64,000 bases of DNA from JBKHYJ01 sp046565505 (GCA_046565505.1 JBKHYJ010000043.1:62001-126000); one strand, 5' to 3'; counted from the first letter of the stretch, positions 26,661 to 36,704 are shown. Program-made: numbers and translations. The notes: generated from the sequence alone by a model not told the origin.

Positions 26661-29390
26661 CTACTGAGCCGGCCTGTCTTCCGCGGCGAGGTAGAGTGCG
26701 TTAAACAAAAGCGGGAAAGTCGCGTGCGTCTGCGCCCTGTGCTGCGGGCGAAGGCCGAATAATACGATGCGGCCGGGATTCATTTCTACAGACACGACCG
26801 CCGCGCGGCCCGCCATCAAGTCTTCCCCTCTCAGCCACCCCGACGCCAGCACCTCTGTATTCGGGTAACGCGCGGCGACCGTGGCCTGCTGAGACGAGAA
26901 CCCTTCGACCAGCGCGAAGAAAGGGCTGTTGTTGTAGAAGCCGTAAGCCTCATGCGGCATGCCCAGCCCGATGGCATGGGCCGTGTCCACCTGAACTCTC
27001 ACAATCGAGCCGGGCGCGAAGTGCTGTTCTCGCGTAAGGCCGCGTTTCAGATCACGGACGGGGATGGGGAACTTGTCGATTGCCAGGTCAGAGCTCGCGC
27101 CGAGGGTGATTAAAGTCCCGCCGCCGCGGACGAACTCGCGCAAGGCCTCCAGCCCCTCGTTGCCTATGCCGCCGCGGTATTCGGGTCGTACGGTCTTGAA
27201 ATTATTCCCTTCCATGATGTCGCGCGGCTGCTGGTCCGGCAGTATCACCACGTCGAGCTTATCGCGCAGCTTCCCCGCCCTCATGTCCTGGTTATGCAGA
27301 GTGGTGACGGAAAACTCATACTGCTCCAACACCCAGCGCGTCCACCCTTCATCCATGTTCGCCGTCCAGGACTGGTAAAGCCCTATGCGGGGCGCGCGAA
27401 CGGAGATGGCCGCTTGCGGCGCGTCCTCGGTTGCGGCATGCGGGCCGGCGGCGTTCTTAGTATTCCTGTCCTCACGCCCGGTTGGTTTAGAGTCAATCGC
27501 CTCGGCCGCAAGGTTGAACTCGCGCGCGAGATCATCAATCCGCTGACGCGACACGCCGCCGACGCGAACGCTCGTAGAGCGAACGCCATTGCCGCGGGTA
27601 GCCAGGAAGTCCACCCGCGCGCCTTGCTTCAGCAGGCGGTTGATAGCCGTGGCAGAATCCGCGCCCTTATATTCAAACAAGTATTCCCTGCCCGCGCCGC
27701 TGACTGCCCCCGCCAGCCTGGGAGCCTCCGCGAGCCTGCTCAGTCGCGCGGTATCCGGCAGCGGCGACTTGACGAACACTACGTCTGCCCCCATCTGCAT
27801 CCCGAGCGACCAGGCCGTAACGTCGTAGGGCGGCTCGGGCGGCGAGTTAGGCGAGCGCCGCACTTCGGGGTAGGTCTGCTTTTCGAGTATGTCTTTGGCG
27901 TAGCGCGCGAAGACCTGCTTCATAGGTATGACGAACGTCCCTGCAGGGTATGACTTGCCATCGGCCTCGAACTGGGCCTCGGCGCGCGAGACCTCCACGC
28001 CTGCGATCTGGAGCCTCTCGACCAGTCTGGCCGCCTCGCGCGGGTCGTGCTGTTTATCGACGCGAATGATGATGGCGGCCGGGTCGCCCTTAGCGCCCGC
28101 TTCGACCGTCGCGCGGTTCACTTCGTAAATCTGCCTCAGTAATGGCTCCCTCTGTTCCGCGGCCGTCTCGAGCAAAGCCATAGTCGCGATCAACTCGTAA
28201 TCGACTATGTCGCGGAGCGTCCAGCGGCCGCCGAGCCACGGCCGCGGGTATTCCGTGCGGGGCGTCACGTCCCGCGGCGGCGGCAGCGGCTCGTTCGGGT
28301 TCTCTGCCTGCTGTCGCATCTGCGCCTGAAAATCCTCAGGGCCCGCCTCCGGCTGGCGACCGGGCTGCGGGCGGCGCTGCTCGATGGGCGAGGCGACCCG
28401 CGCGCTCGCGACCTCCGTCAGCAACCCGACCTGGTTGTGCCACCACCCGCTCCACGCCATCGCGCCTTGCCAGAAGTTGGTGTAGGTAGAGTTGTAGATT
28501 ATCCCCTCTTTGCCCGCCGCTTCGAGCGCCGCCGCCTGGGCCTGCCCGAACATACCGTTCCAGCGATAGATCAGGGGGTGTACGTTCGGATTGATCGGGT
28601 CGGTCGCGGGCATCACGAATATGCGCGCGCCCTGGCTGCCCATCTGATGCTCGTCGAGCCAGACCGAAGGGAACCATTCATGCCATAATAACTGCGCGGT
28701 CAGGCGGCTCTCTTTTTGAGTGAACATGTACATGTCGCGGTTGTTGTCGTGGCCCACGTAAGGGTGGTAGAGCCAGGGCAGCGGGCTCGCCTCAAACTCC
28801 GTCCCGACGTTCTTGTTATACCAGTCCGTCACCATGATCTGGCCGTCCGGGTTCAGGCTCGGGACGAGTAGGAATATCACGTTGTCGAGCACTTTTTTGA
28901 CGGCGGGGGATTCTTCGGTTGCCAGCCTGTGCACAAGCTCCAGCACCATCTGCGACGCGCCGATCTCTGTCGAATGAATGTTGCAGGTGACGAGCACCAC
29001 CGCTTTCCCCGAGCGCAGTATCTCGTCGCGCTCGGCCGCCGCCGGCTCGCCGCCCTGGAAGTAGAGCCTGCGCTCCAGCCGCTTGAAGCGTTCGAGGTCG
29101 TTGAGGGTTTCAGGGGAGCTGATTTCCACCAGGATAAACGCATTATCGTTGGTCGTCTTGCCGAGTTCCCGCACGCGCACGCGGTCCGAGCCGCCCGCGA
29201 CGATCTTCATGTATTCGACGATTCTGTCCCACCGGGCTAGCTTCTTATCCGCCCCCACCCGGAAGCCGAGGAACTGTTCGGGAGTCGGGATGGCGCTCCC
29301 CGCGTACGAGCGCGAGGAATTGCCCTGGGCCAAAATCGGCAGGGCGCTCGATGCAACTACACAGGCCAGGATTAGGCAGCGTCGGATCAT
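26661..29390 (-). CDS. Exported M14 zinc carboxypeptidase
   Basis: A 909-residue secreted peptidase with a signal peptide (CLILACVVASSALPILAQG). The M14 metal motif is His139 and Glu142 in CNIHSTEIGASQMVLELVHRL, and a third ligand is probably His248 in DEHQMGSQGARIF. SLNPDG and HDNNRDMYMFTQKES are also typical of the family. The long C-terminal half (about 450-909) resembles a glutamine-amidotransferase-like fold seen in large M14 proteins. It probably digests peptides outside the cytoplasm. It converges with the patatin gene, 48 bases apart. Confidence 0.88.
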   Translation of the reverse strand: MIRRCLILACVVASSALPILAQGNSSRSYAGSAIPTPEQFLGFRVGADKKLARWDRIVEYMKIVAGGSDRVRVRELGKTTNDNAFILVEISSPETLNDLERFKRLERRLYFQGGEPAAAERDEILRSGKAVVLVTCNIHSTEIGASQMVLELVHRLATEESPAVKKVLDNVIFLLVPSLNPDGQIMVTDWYNKNVGTEFEASPLPWLYHPYVGHDNNRDMYMFTQKESRLTAQLLWHEWFPSVWLDEHQMGSQGARIFVMPATDPINPNVHPLIYRWNGMFGQAQAAALEAAGKEGIIYNSTYTNFWQGAMAWSGWWHNQVGLLTEVASARVASPIEQRRPQPGRQPEAGPEDFQAQMRQQAENPNEPLPPPRDVTPRTEYPRPWLGGRWTLRDIVDYELIATMALLETAAEQREPLLRQIYEVNRATVEAGAKGDPAAIIIRVDKQHDPREAARLVERLQIAGVEVSRAEAQFEADGKSYPAGTFVIPMKQVFARYAKDILEKQTYPEVRRSPNSPPEPPYDVTAWSLGMQMGADVVFVKSPLPDTARLSRLAEAPRLAGAVSGAGREYLFEYKGADSATAINRLLKQGARVDFLATRGNGVRSTSVRVGGVSRQRIDDLAREFNLAAEAIDSKPTGREDRNTKNAAGPHAATEDAPQAAISVRAPRIGLYQSWTANMDEGWTRWVLEQYEFSVTTLHNQDMRAGKLRDKLDVVILPDQQPRDIMEGNNFKTVRPEYRGGIGNEGLEALREFVRGGGTLITLGASSDLAIDKFPIPVRDLKRGLTREQHFAPGSIVRVQVDTAHAIGLGMPHEAYGFYNNSPFFALVEGFSSQQATVAARYPNTEVLASGWLRGEDLMAGRAAVVSVEMNPGRIVLFGLRPQHRAQTHATFPLLFNALYLAAEDRPAQ

Positions 29391-29958
29391 GTCTTTGATT
29401 CCTCTCGGGTGTGGTTACGTCTAATGGGCGCGACTCGACACACGCGGAACTGTCGCGAAGGCTACTATAGCCGAGAATGCCTCGTGTGAGAAGTGGCCGG
29501 GCTCGAATAGTTCAGACGAACCCTCCCATCTGGAACCAGAGCAAGATTTGATGGGGCAGGCGGAAAGCCATAAAGGCGAAGTGAGTTTAAAACAGCACGG
29601 GAATGCGGACGGGGCAGTGTCATTAAGATACAGTAATACCGCCGACACTTTGCCCTGTATGATGATAGTTACGACCGCCTCGCTGACCTCCGCGAGCCGA
29701 CTGTGCTTTTCAGCCCACTGAGTTCGGGCCTCTAACCTGATATAAATCAATGGCGACCCTGAAATGTTTCTGCAGATAACTCATACATAGACGTGACTCC
29801 GTATTTGTCTGGTCTTCGGCATTCGGTTACTGAGGCGAATCGTATAGGCCGGCTCGAGATGTGTAATTCAAATAGCCGGGCGACCGCGAAGCTGTATGAA
29901 GTGAGCCTTCAGAAGACTGAAGGCTCACACATCAACTTGAGGAGGGGTTTATAGTCCG
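29391..29958. other. Divergent intergenic region with leader hairpin
   Basis: These 568 bases separate the leftward M14 gene from the rightward beta-barrel gene. I see no convincing gene. The rightward end contains a perfect hairpin just upstream of a ribosome-binding site. Confidence 0.45.
29901..29928 (+). promoter_or_regulatory. Perfect 12-bp hairpin next to the ribosome-binding site
   Basis: GTGAGCCTTCAG (29901-29912) and CTGAAGGCTCAC (29917-29928) enclose the loop AAGA. GAGGAGGGG follows 11 bases later, then the ATG at 29959. The structure could be an attenuator, an mRNA-stabilising leader, or an upstream terminator; the tail has no T-run. Confidence 0.6.
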
Positions 29959-30864
29959 ATGTATAAAGCGACACCTGAATTAGGAAACAGTATTGGTCTA
30001 GCCGGCCCGCCTACGCGCGGAGTAGATTTCATCGTTAGTTTAGCCCTGCTCCTGCTCTTCACGCTGAGTTCGTCGGCCGGCGCGGCGGCCCAAAGCGCCC
30101 GCGGTCCGGTCAGCCCCCTGGCGCCGCCGCTTGTACAAGATGAAGAGGCCGAACAAAAGACAGGGCACAAGTTCACCATTACCTACGGCTTCGCCCATAA
30201 CCTCCGCTCCCGGAGCCAGGATGTTAAATCGACCGTTATGCGCGGGCCGTTAAGTTTCAGCATTTCGGTCGCGCCGTGGCTGACCATCAAGGTAGGCAAT
30301 GACACGTTCAAGTCAAAAAAACCTCTGATCGGCGACCGCGTCACAGGCTTTGGTGACACCTCGCTCACGCTCATTAGCAAGCCTGTGAGCGAGCAGATAT
30401 GTGACGGGGCCGAGCAGGGCCAGAAGTGTGTTGAGCACCCCTCTGTCACCATGATTTACACGGCGGTTTTCCCGACGGCCAGCAAATCAAAGGGCATCGG
30501 GTCCGGCGAGGTAGATCATTCATTTCTGGCCGCTGTAGGCAAAACTGTGGGGGGCAGCACGCTTGAAGTCGACTTCGGGGCCTATCTTGCGGGCAGGACG
30601 GATCGCAGCGGGTTCATAAACATCGGCCTGTTGAACCTGGTCTTTGAACGCGAGCTAGACAGGGATGGGAAGTGGGTCTTCCATACCGAGCTGGACGGGA
30701 CCGCCCCTACGGAAATCCCCAGCACGGTCAATGCCATCCACTGGATGATTTACAAGCCGAATGATAAGGTATCGTTCAAGTTCGGCGTTCGCAACGGCAT
30801 CACAGCTAATGCGCCGAAGTTCGGTTACAACGCCTCAATAACATATTCCGGCATGCTGCCATGA
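29959..30864 (+). CDS. Exported beta-barrel-like protein
   Basis: The 301-residue protein has a long N-terminal segment with a hydrophobic core (FIVSLALLLLFTLSSSAGAAAQ, about 24-45), consistent with a signal peptide starting unusually late. The rest alternates polar and hydrophobic residues with strand pairs such as FTITYGFAHNLR, DTSLTLISKPV and FKFGVRNGITANAPKFGYNASITYS, like the MetA-pathway/phenol-degradation class of outer-membrane transporters. I cannot be more precise. A strong GAGGAGGGG precedes the start. Confidence 0.65.
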   Translation: MYKATPELGNSIGLAGPPTRGVDFIVSLALLLLFTLSSSAGAAAQSARGPVSPLAPPLVQDEEAEQKTGHKFTITYGFAHNLRSRSQDVKSTVMRGPLSFSISVAPWLTIKVGNDTFKSKKPLIGDRVTGFGDTSLTLISKPVSEQICDGAEQGQKCVEHPSVTMIYTAVFPTASKSKGIGSGEVDHSFLAAVGKTVGGSTLEVDFGAYLAGRTDRSGFINIGLLNLVFERELDRDGKWVFHTELDGTAPTEIPSTVNAIHWMIYKPNDKVSFKFGVRNGITANAPKFGYNASITYSGMLP

Positions 30865-31020
30865 TGCCGCCTGATGCTTGCTTTAGCCCCGTCAAGTACC
30901 GTGCGACAACTAAAACAATACTTCATGCAATCAAACGGGGGGTGCGACATGAACTGACGGCAGAACTCCCGGGTGCGCGCCGCCTCGGACGAGTGTTATA
31001 ATCGGTATAGGAGGATCGAC

Positions 31021-31527
31021 ATGGGAAAGCATCGTTCAACATACGCAGCCATGATAGCCACGTTTTTGATGCTGGTCGTCTGCTGCTCGGAGCAGGCTCT
31101 GGCCCAGGCGGACCGGGTCGAGATACCTGGGCGCGATAGCGCCAGCACGCGGCCGGACTTGAGGAAAACGGAGAGGCCGCCCGTGAACAGCCCGGAATTT
31201 ATCAGACAGGAATTTAAGAAATATAAAGATGTAGCGGCACCGCTCAGGGCAACATCTATTAATAAGCTCCGCGACGAGTACTACACGAGAAAGGCTCAGA
31301 ACCCAAAGCTGACGCCTGGACAGTTCTTCGCGGCCAAGATGATAGTCCAGGTTGTTTCCACCGATTACCCGGGCAGACAAGTGTCGGAGGCCGACCTGTT
31401 TGAAGGGCTGAAGGAAGATAGAAGCTATAGAAGTACGCTGATCGAGAAGGGCGGACTCACATCCGAACAAGCTAAAGATGTTCAAACCAAGACCGCCCAA
31501 AGGCTGAAAGCAATACAAAGGAGATAG
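31021..31527 (+). CDS. Hypothetical exported protein
   Basis: A 168-residue protein of unknown function. It has a signal peptide (YAAMIATFLMLVVCCSEQALAQ), then a charged, mostly helical body rich in Lys and Arg. The ATG at 31021 is chosen because AGGAGG lies 6 bases before it and the signal peptide starts there; an in-frame codon 48 bases upstream has no such site. It ends 89 bases before the convergent crotonase gene. Confidence 0.7.
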   Translation: MGKHRSTYAAMIATFLMLVVCCSEQALAQADRVEIPGRDSASTRPDLRKTERPPVNSPEFIRQEFKKYKDVAAPLRATSINKLRDEYYTRKAQNPKLTPGQFFAAKMIVQVVSTDYPGRQVSEADLFEGLKEDRSYRSTLIEKGGLTSEQAKDVQTKTAQRLKAIQRR

Positions 31528-31616
31528 CTCCAGCCCACGGCGTTAAGTCCGGGCCTTCGGAATAAGCCGCGCCGGGGCCCGGTCGTCGCGGACGGCCCCC
31601 CGCGGCGGCATGAATA

Positions 31617-32396
31617 TCAGCGCCCTTTGAAATCAGGCTTGCGCTTCTCGATGAAGGCGCGCACGCCTTCTTCTTTATCCTCGCTCGAAAAGCAGAGGGC
31701 GAAGAGATCGACTTCGGCCTCAAGGCCCGCGCGCAGGTCAAGCCGCGCGGCGTTCTTCACGGCCTGCTTCGCCATGGCGAGCGTGACCGGGCTCATCTCG
31801 GCGATCTTGTTAGCCATCTCCATGGTCTTCGCTTCGAGCTCTTCGGGCGGGACGACGGAATTGACGAGCCCGAGCCTCTCTGCCTCTTCGGCCGGTATCA
31901 TATCCCCGGTCAGTATGAGCTCCATCGCCTTCCCCTCGCCGACGAGCCGCGTCAGGCGTTGCGTGCCCCCGCCGCCCGGTATGATCCCCAGCTTGATCTC
32001 GGGCTGGCCCAGCCTCGCTTTCGACGACGCGATGCGGATGTCGCATGCCATAGCCAGCTCGCACCCCCCGCCCAGCGCGAACCCGTTTATCATAGCGATG
32101 ACGGGCTTGGGAAATTCCTCGACCGCATCGAAAGCCCTGCGGCCCTTCATGACGGCCCGCTGCTTGACGGCCGTCATCCCCGCGAATTCGTTTATGTCCG
32201 CGCCCGCTATGAAAGCCTTTTCGCCCGCGCCGGTGATTACGACCACGCGCACTTCGTCGTCGCGCTCAAGCTCGTCGAACGCGGCCAGTATGTCGTTGCG
32301 GGTCGCGATATTGAGCGCGTTCAGCTTGTCGGGCCGGTTGACGGTGACCACGGCCACGCGGCCCCGCTTCTCTATCAGTACGTTCTCAAGTGCCAT
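31617..32396 (-). CDS. Enoyl-CoA hydratase (both catalytic Glu present)
   Basis: A 259-residue crotonase. The two catalytic glutamates of true hydratases are present: in FALGGGCELAMACDIRIA and in ARLGQPEIKLGIIPGGGGTQRL. It should hydrate trans-2-enoyl-CoA to 3-hydroxyacyl-CoA. It is the last gene of a leftward cluster with a 3-hydroxyacyl-CoA dehydrogenase, so two successive beta-oxidation steps are encoded side by side. A GGAGG precedes the ATG at 32396. Confidence 0.92.
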   Translation of the reverse strand: MALENVLIEKRGRVAVVTVNRPDKLNALNIATRNDILAAFDELERDDEVRVVVITGAGEKAFIAGADINEFAGMTAVKQRAVMKGRRAFDAVEEFPKPVIAMINGFALGGGCELAMACDIRIASSKARLGQPEIKLGIIPGGGGTQRLTRLVGEGKAMELILTGDMIPAEEAERLGLVNSVVPPEELEAKTMEMANKIAEMSPVTLAMAKQAVKNAARLDLRAGLEAEVDLFALCFSSEDKEEGVRAFIEKRKPDFKGR

Positions 32397-32490
32397 GATT
32401 CCTCCAATGTGGTGAGTGGCATGTCGCCGAAGCCCGTGGCCCTGACCGCCTGGAACCGGCCCTGGAAGCCGATTTCAAGGCGGGAGGCCG

Positions 32491-33372
32491 TTACGCCTTG
32501 CGGCCCGGGGCTTCCGGCTGCTCCCATTTGTAAAACCCTTCCCCCGCCTTCTTGCCGAGCTTGCCTTCGGCCACCTTGCGCCTGAGGATGTCGGGCGGGC
32601 GGAACACCTCCGAGGCGAGCTTCTCGAAAAGATACTCGGCGATGTTCAGCCTTATGTCCAGGCCGACGAGGTCCGTCAGCCTGAGCGGACCCATCGGGTG
32701 GTTGTAGCCGAGCGCCATCGCCTTGTCGATGTCTTCCGCGCTCGCCACGCCCTGTTCGAGCATCCGCATCGCTTCAAGCCCTATCGCGACCCCGAGGCGG
32801 CTCGTCGCGAATCCCGGAACGTCTTTGACCGTTATAGCCTCTTTCCCCATCCGCGCCGAAACGTCGAGCGCCGCCGCGAGAGTCTCTTCGGAAGTGTCCG
32901 CGGCGACCACCACCTCGATCAATTTCATGATGTGAACGGGGTTGAAGAAGTGCATGCCTATCACGCGGTCGGGGCGAGCCGTGGCGGACGCGATGGCAGC
33001 GATGCTCAACGAGGACGTGTTCGTGGCGAGGACCGCGCGCGGCTTGCAGACCCGGTCGAGCTGCGAAAACAGCTCCCTCTTCGCCCCGATCTTTTCGACG
33101 ACCGCCTCGATGACCAGGTCTGCCGAGGCCGCCGCGTCTTCGACCCCGGTCGAGGTGCGTATGCGAGAAATCGCGTCTCGCATGTCGTCTCGGGTGACCT
33201 TGCCGCGCTCGACGCCCTTCTTCAAATTATCTTCGATGCGCGCGAGGCCGCGGCTCACTAAATCTTCGCTCACGTCTTCCAGCACGACCTGGAACCCGGC
33301 CTGCGCGGCGACCTGCGCGATGCCATGCCCCATCGTGCCCGCGCCTATGACTGCCACATTTTCGATTATCAT
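32491..33372 (-). CDS. 3-hydroxyacyl-CoA (3-hydroxybutyryl-CoA) dehydrogenase
   Basis: A 293-residue NAD-dependent enzyme that oxidises 3-hydroxyacyl-CoA. The Rossmann loop is VAVIGAGTMGHGIAQVAAQAGF, the catalytic His lies in GMHFFNPVHIMKLIEVV, and YNHPMGPLRLTDLVGLD is typical of the C-terminal domain. The ATG at 33372 is chosen because the glycine-rich loop follows at once; an upstream in-frame ATG would add 40 unmatched residues. It lies between two crotonase genes. Confidence 0.93.
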   Translation of the reverse strand: MIIENVAVIGAGTMGHGIAQVAAQAGFQVVLEDVSEDLVSRGLARIEDNLKKGVERGKVTRDDMRDAISRIRTSTGVEDAAASADLVIEAVVEKIGAKRELFSQLDRVCKPRAVLATNTSSLSIAAIASATARPDRVIGMHFFNPVHIMKLIEVVVAADTSEETLAAALDVSARMGKEAITVKDVPGFATSRLGVAIGLEAMRMLEQGVASAEDIDKAMALGYNHPMGPLRLTDLVGLDIRLNIAEYLFEKLASEVFRPPDILRRKVAEGKLGKKAGEGFYKWEQPEAPGRKA

Positions 33373-33430
33373 AATTCCATCAGGGGCCGGCGGTGAAATC
33401 AGCCGCGCGGCCGGCCTCAACCCGCGAGCC

Positions 33431-34213
33431 CTATTTAAACTCCGGGCGGCGTTTCTCCACAAACGCATTGAGCCCTTCGGCGGAGTCCTCAAGCTCGAAG
33501 CATGCCCTCTGTGCGGAGGTCTCGTAATCGAGCATCTGGTCGAAGCTCGCGCCCAGGCTCTTGTAAACCGCCTGTTTTATCATTGCGATTATGCGCGGCG
33601 AATTCCTGACGAATCGCCGGGCCATCTGGTCTGTCGCGGCCGCGAGCTGCTCGTGCGGCACGACCGCATTCACCAGGCCGAGCCTTGCGGCGTCGGCGGC
33701 GCTTATAACGTCGCCGCTCATCATCATCTCTATCGCGACGGCCGGCCCGGCCAGCCGCGGGAGAAAGAATGTGCCGCCCCAGTCCGGGTGAAGGCCGAGG
33801 CGGATGAACGTCTCGCCGAAGCTCGCGCGCTCGCTCGCCACGCGCACGTCGCAGGCGAGCGCGAGGTTGATCCCGCCGCCGGCGGCCGGCCCATTGATAG
33901 ACGCGATGACGGGCTTGGGCAGCGCGCGTATCTTCGTCACAACGTCGCGCGCGGACCTGAGCACGCGGTCGAGCGAATCGCCGTCGGCCGTGTTCCGCAC
34001 CTGCGCCAGGAAACGGACGTCCGCGCCGGAGCAAAAGCCATTGCCCGTGCCCGTTATCACGACCGCGCGAACGTCATCGGATTCGCACAGGCAGAGCGCC
34101 TCGTAGATTTCTTCGCGCATCGTGCCCACGAACGAATTCAACCGCTCGGGCCTGTTTAGCGTTACGCGCGCGACCGCGTCCGTTTTGTCGAAGATGATGT
34201 TGTCGAATGTCAT
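33431..34213 (-). CDS. Crotonase, PaaG-like isomerase type
   Basis: This 260-residue crotonase lacks the first hydratase Glu (AGGGINLALACDV) and has FIRLGLHPDWGGTFFLPRL, matching PaaG-type ring-opening or double-bond isomerases, in which an Asp in the PDxGG segment acts. It is therefore more likely an isomerase than a hydratase. The ATG at 34213 (MTFDNIIFDK) fits the family; the longer frame adds eight odd residues. Its exact substrate is unknown. Confidence 0.82.
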   Translation of the reverse strand: MTFDNIIFDKTDAVARVTLNRPERLNSFVGTMREEIYEALCLCESDDVRAVVITGTGNGFCSGADVRFLAQVRNTADGDSLDRVLRSARDVVTKIRALPKPVIASINGPAAGGGINLALACDVRVASERASFGETFIRLGLHPDWGGTFFLPRLAGPAVAIEMMMSGDVISAADAARLGLVNAVVPHEQLAAATDQMARRFVRNSPRIIAMIKQAVYKSLGASFDQMLDYETSAQRACFELEDSAEGLNAFVEKRRPEFK

Positions 34214-34332
34214 ACGCAGGTGAACACAAATAACCACGTCTCGGACGGCCGCGGGTCAGGAGAAGGCGCGCCGGGCGAGGGCGCCAACCCGCGCGCCCAA
34301 GATTCACGCCTGCGCCCTTAAAACCGCCCGTG

Positions 34333-35115
34333 TCACTCGCCTTTGAACTCGGGCTTTCGCTTCTCCCTGAAGGCGCGGACGCCTTCCTTGTGATCTTTGG
34401 ATTTGACGAGGACGCTCTGGGCGAGCGCCTCAAGCATGCGCCCCGTCTGAAAGTCGCTCGTGACCGAATGCCACAACAGGCGCTTGGCGAGCCCGAGCGC
34501 CTCGGGCGCCCTGGTCAACAGGTGCTCGGCCAAGGCCCTCGTGTGATTCATCAGCTCGTCGTGCGGGACGACGCGGTTGACAAGGCCGATCCGCTCCGCC
34601 TCGGCGGCGGGTATCATCTCGCCCGTGAAGATAAGCTCTTTGGATTTGCCGTAACCTATCAGCTTGACCAGCCGCGAGCACCCGCCCGCGCCGGGTATCA
34701 GCCCGATGTTGTTTTCGCGAAACCCGAACCGCGCGCGGTCGGAGGCTATTCGGATGTCACACGACAGCGTTATCTGTAGCCCCGCCCCCGTGCAAGGCCC
34801 GTTGATCGCCGCGAGCACGGGCTTTTCGACCAGCTCAAGCTCGTCGAAGAATTGGGTGAGCCTGTGATTCTCGGCGCGGAACTTCGACGTGTTCCACTCC
34901 CGCTCGAAGTATTCGATGTCGCCGCCCGCCGAAAAGGCCCTGCCCGCGCCCGTGATTATTATGACGCCGATCTCGTCGTTCGTCTGCACTTCCGTGAACA
35001 GGCGAGAGAAGTCGTCGCGCATGTCTTCATTGATTGCGTTGAGGCGGTCGGGCCTGTTCAGCGTGATCGTCGCCACGCGGCCGGACAGCTCGAAGAGGAC
35101 CGTTTTATATTCCAT
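34333..35115 (-). CDS. Crotonase-family protein, one catalytic Glu replaced
   Basis: A 260-residue crotonase. The first hydratase Glu is replaced by Gln in CTGAGLQITLSCDIRIA, while the second appears kept in RFGFRENNIGLIPGAGGCSRL. The reaction may be isomerisation or hydrolysis and not hydration. The ATG at 35115 (MEYKTVLFEL) is the likely start. It lies between the isomerase-like crotonase and an aldehyde dehydrogenase, all leftward. Confidence 0.82.
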   Translation of the reverse strand: MEYKTVLFELSGRVATITLNRPDRLNAINEDMRDDFSRLFTEVQTNDEIGVIIITGAGRAFSAGGDIEYFEREWNTSKFRAENHRLTQFFDELELVEKPVLAAINGPCTGAGLQITLSCDIRIASDRARFGFRENNIGLIPGAGGCSRLVKLIGYGKSKELIFTGEMIPAAEAERIGLVNRVVPHDELMNHTRALAEHLLTRAPEALGLAKRLLWHSVTSDFQTGRMLEALAQSVLVKSKDHKEGVRAFREKRKPEFKGE

Positions 35116-35225
35116 ACCCGAAATCACGGGCGGCGAGACGGTAAGCGCGAAAAAGACATGTCAGATTAGAAATCCACGACCCGCCATTATCGCGCTGACC
35201 CCTCATCCCTCACCCTTCATCCCTC

Positions 35226-36704
35226 CTAGTGGCCTATCTTGCCCGACTGCGCCTCGGTCGCCGCCTCGGGCCTGGTGCTGACGACGACCGATTTCGTTTC
35301 GGTGTAGTAGTCGAGCGCCTCCGTGCCGTGCTCCTTGCCGAGGCCGCTCTGCTTGAACCCGCCGAACGGCAGCTCGTCATAGATGATCTGCGCCGAGTTA
35401 ATCCAGGTGTAGCCCGCCTCTATTCGCTCGGCGGCGCGCGTGGCCCTGTTCAGGTCGTTAGTCCAGATTGACGAGCCGAGCCCGAAGATGGAGTCGTTAG
35501 CTTTCTCTATGGCTTCGTCGAGACTGCCTACGCGGAAGATGGGCAGGGCGGGGCCGAAGACTTCTTCCGTAGCGACGCGGGAATCCTCCGCCACGTCCGC
35601 CAGCAGCGTCGGCGCGTAGAAATGCCCTTTATCGAAATCGCCGCCGCGCAATCGCTCGCCGCCGGCCAGCACCCGCGCGCCGCGGTCAATCGCGTCCTGT
35701 ACCTGGGCTTCGACTTCGTCGCGCTGCGTGCGGCTGTGCAGCGGCCCTACGATTGTCCCTTCCGCGAGCCCGTTCCCGACGCGCAGCTTCTTGACGCGGG
35801 CAGCGAGCCGCTCGGTGAAATCGTCGGCTATGGAGTCGAACAGGTATAGCCTCTTGATCGCGAGGCACGCCTGCCCGCAGTTGAAGAACCGCCCGACGGC
35901 CGCCGCCTTCACCGCTTCGTCAACGTCTGCGTCGTCGCACACTATCATCGGGTCGGAGCCGCCCAGCTCAAGCGTCACGCGCTTAATGCTGCCGGCGGCC
36001 GAAGCCATCACGCGGCGGCCGACATCCGTCGAGCCCGTGAAACCGATCTTTCTCACCTTGGGATTCGTCACGATCTCTTCGCCGACGACCGAGCCTTGAC
36101 CCGTCACCATGTTCAGCACGCCCTTCGGCAGTCCGGCTTCGAGGAAGAGGCCGACGGCCCGCAGGTCGGTCAGCGGGGTGGTCTCCGCCGGCTTGATGAC
36201 CATAGTGTTCCCCGCCAGCAGCGCCGGGCCGATCTTGTTACCCATAAGCGACAGGGGGAAGTTCCAGGGCACTATCGCGCCGACCACGCCGAGGGGCCGC
36301 CTGATAATCAGCCCATACTTCCCTTCGTCGATCTGCGGGATGTAGCCGCCGCGGATGTTCTTCCCGAGCCCCGCGTAATACTCGATGGTGTGCGCGAAGC
36401 GACGTATCTCAAGCACGGCTTCGCGGATGGGCTTGCCTTGCTCCTTCGTGAGCAGAGTGGCAAGCTCCTTCTCGTGCGCGCGGAAGAGCTCGACCGAGCG
36501 CCGCAAGACGTCCGCGCGTTTCGCCTGCGGCCACTCGCCCCAGGTGGCGAAAGCCTCCTGCGCCGCGTCAATTGCCTCGCGCGCGTCGTCCGCCGTGCCG
36601 CGCGGAGCCGTGTCAACTGCTTCACCCGTGGCCGGGTTCATCACTTCGATGAAATCGCCGCTGCGCGAGCCCACCCATTCTCCGCCTATCAACATTTGCG
36701 CCAT
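35226..36704 (-). CDS. NAD(P)-dependent aldehyde dehydrogenase
   Basis: A 492-residue ALDH of normal length. It has VVGAIVPWNFPLSLMGNKIGPAL, the cofactor segment GFTGSTDVGRRV, general base Glu246 in TLELGGSDPMIV and the nucleophile Cys280 in NCGQACLAIKR. It oxidises an aldehyde to an acid; succinate-semialdehyde-type enzymes are the nearest in appearance, but the substrate is open. A second, similar ALDH lies at 37447-38892. Confidence 0.92.
   Translation of the reverse strand: MAQMLIGGEWVGSRSGDFIEVMNPATGEAVDTAPRGTADDAREAIDAAQEAFATWGEWPQAKRADVLRRSVELFRAHEKELATLLTKEQGKPIREAVLEIRRFAHTIEYYAGLGKNIRGGYIPQIDEGKYGLIIRRPLGVVGAIVPWNFPLSLMGNKIGPALLAGNTMVIKPAETTPLTDLRAVGLFLEAGLPKGVLNMVTGQGSVVGEEIVTNPKVRKIGFTGSTDVGRRVMASAAGSIKRVTLELGGSDPMIVCDDADVDEAVKAAAVGRFFNCGQACLAIKRLYLFDSIADDFTERLAARVKKLRVGNGLAEGTIVGPLHSRTQRDEVEAQVQDAIDRGARVLAGGERLRGGDFDKGHFYAPTLLADVAEDSRVATEEVFGPALPIFRVGSLDEAIEKANDSIFGLGSSIWTNDLNRATRAAERIEAGYTWINSAQIIYDELPFGGFKQSGLGKEHGTEALDYYTETKSVVVSTRPEAATEAQSGKIGH

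Noticed and set aside
29421..29750. Minus-strand frame of 109 codons in the gap before the beta-barrel gene
   Set aside because: No ribosome-binding site, mixed codon phase and no recognisable motif.
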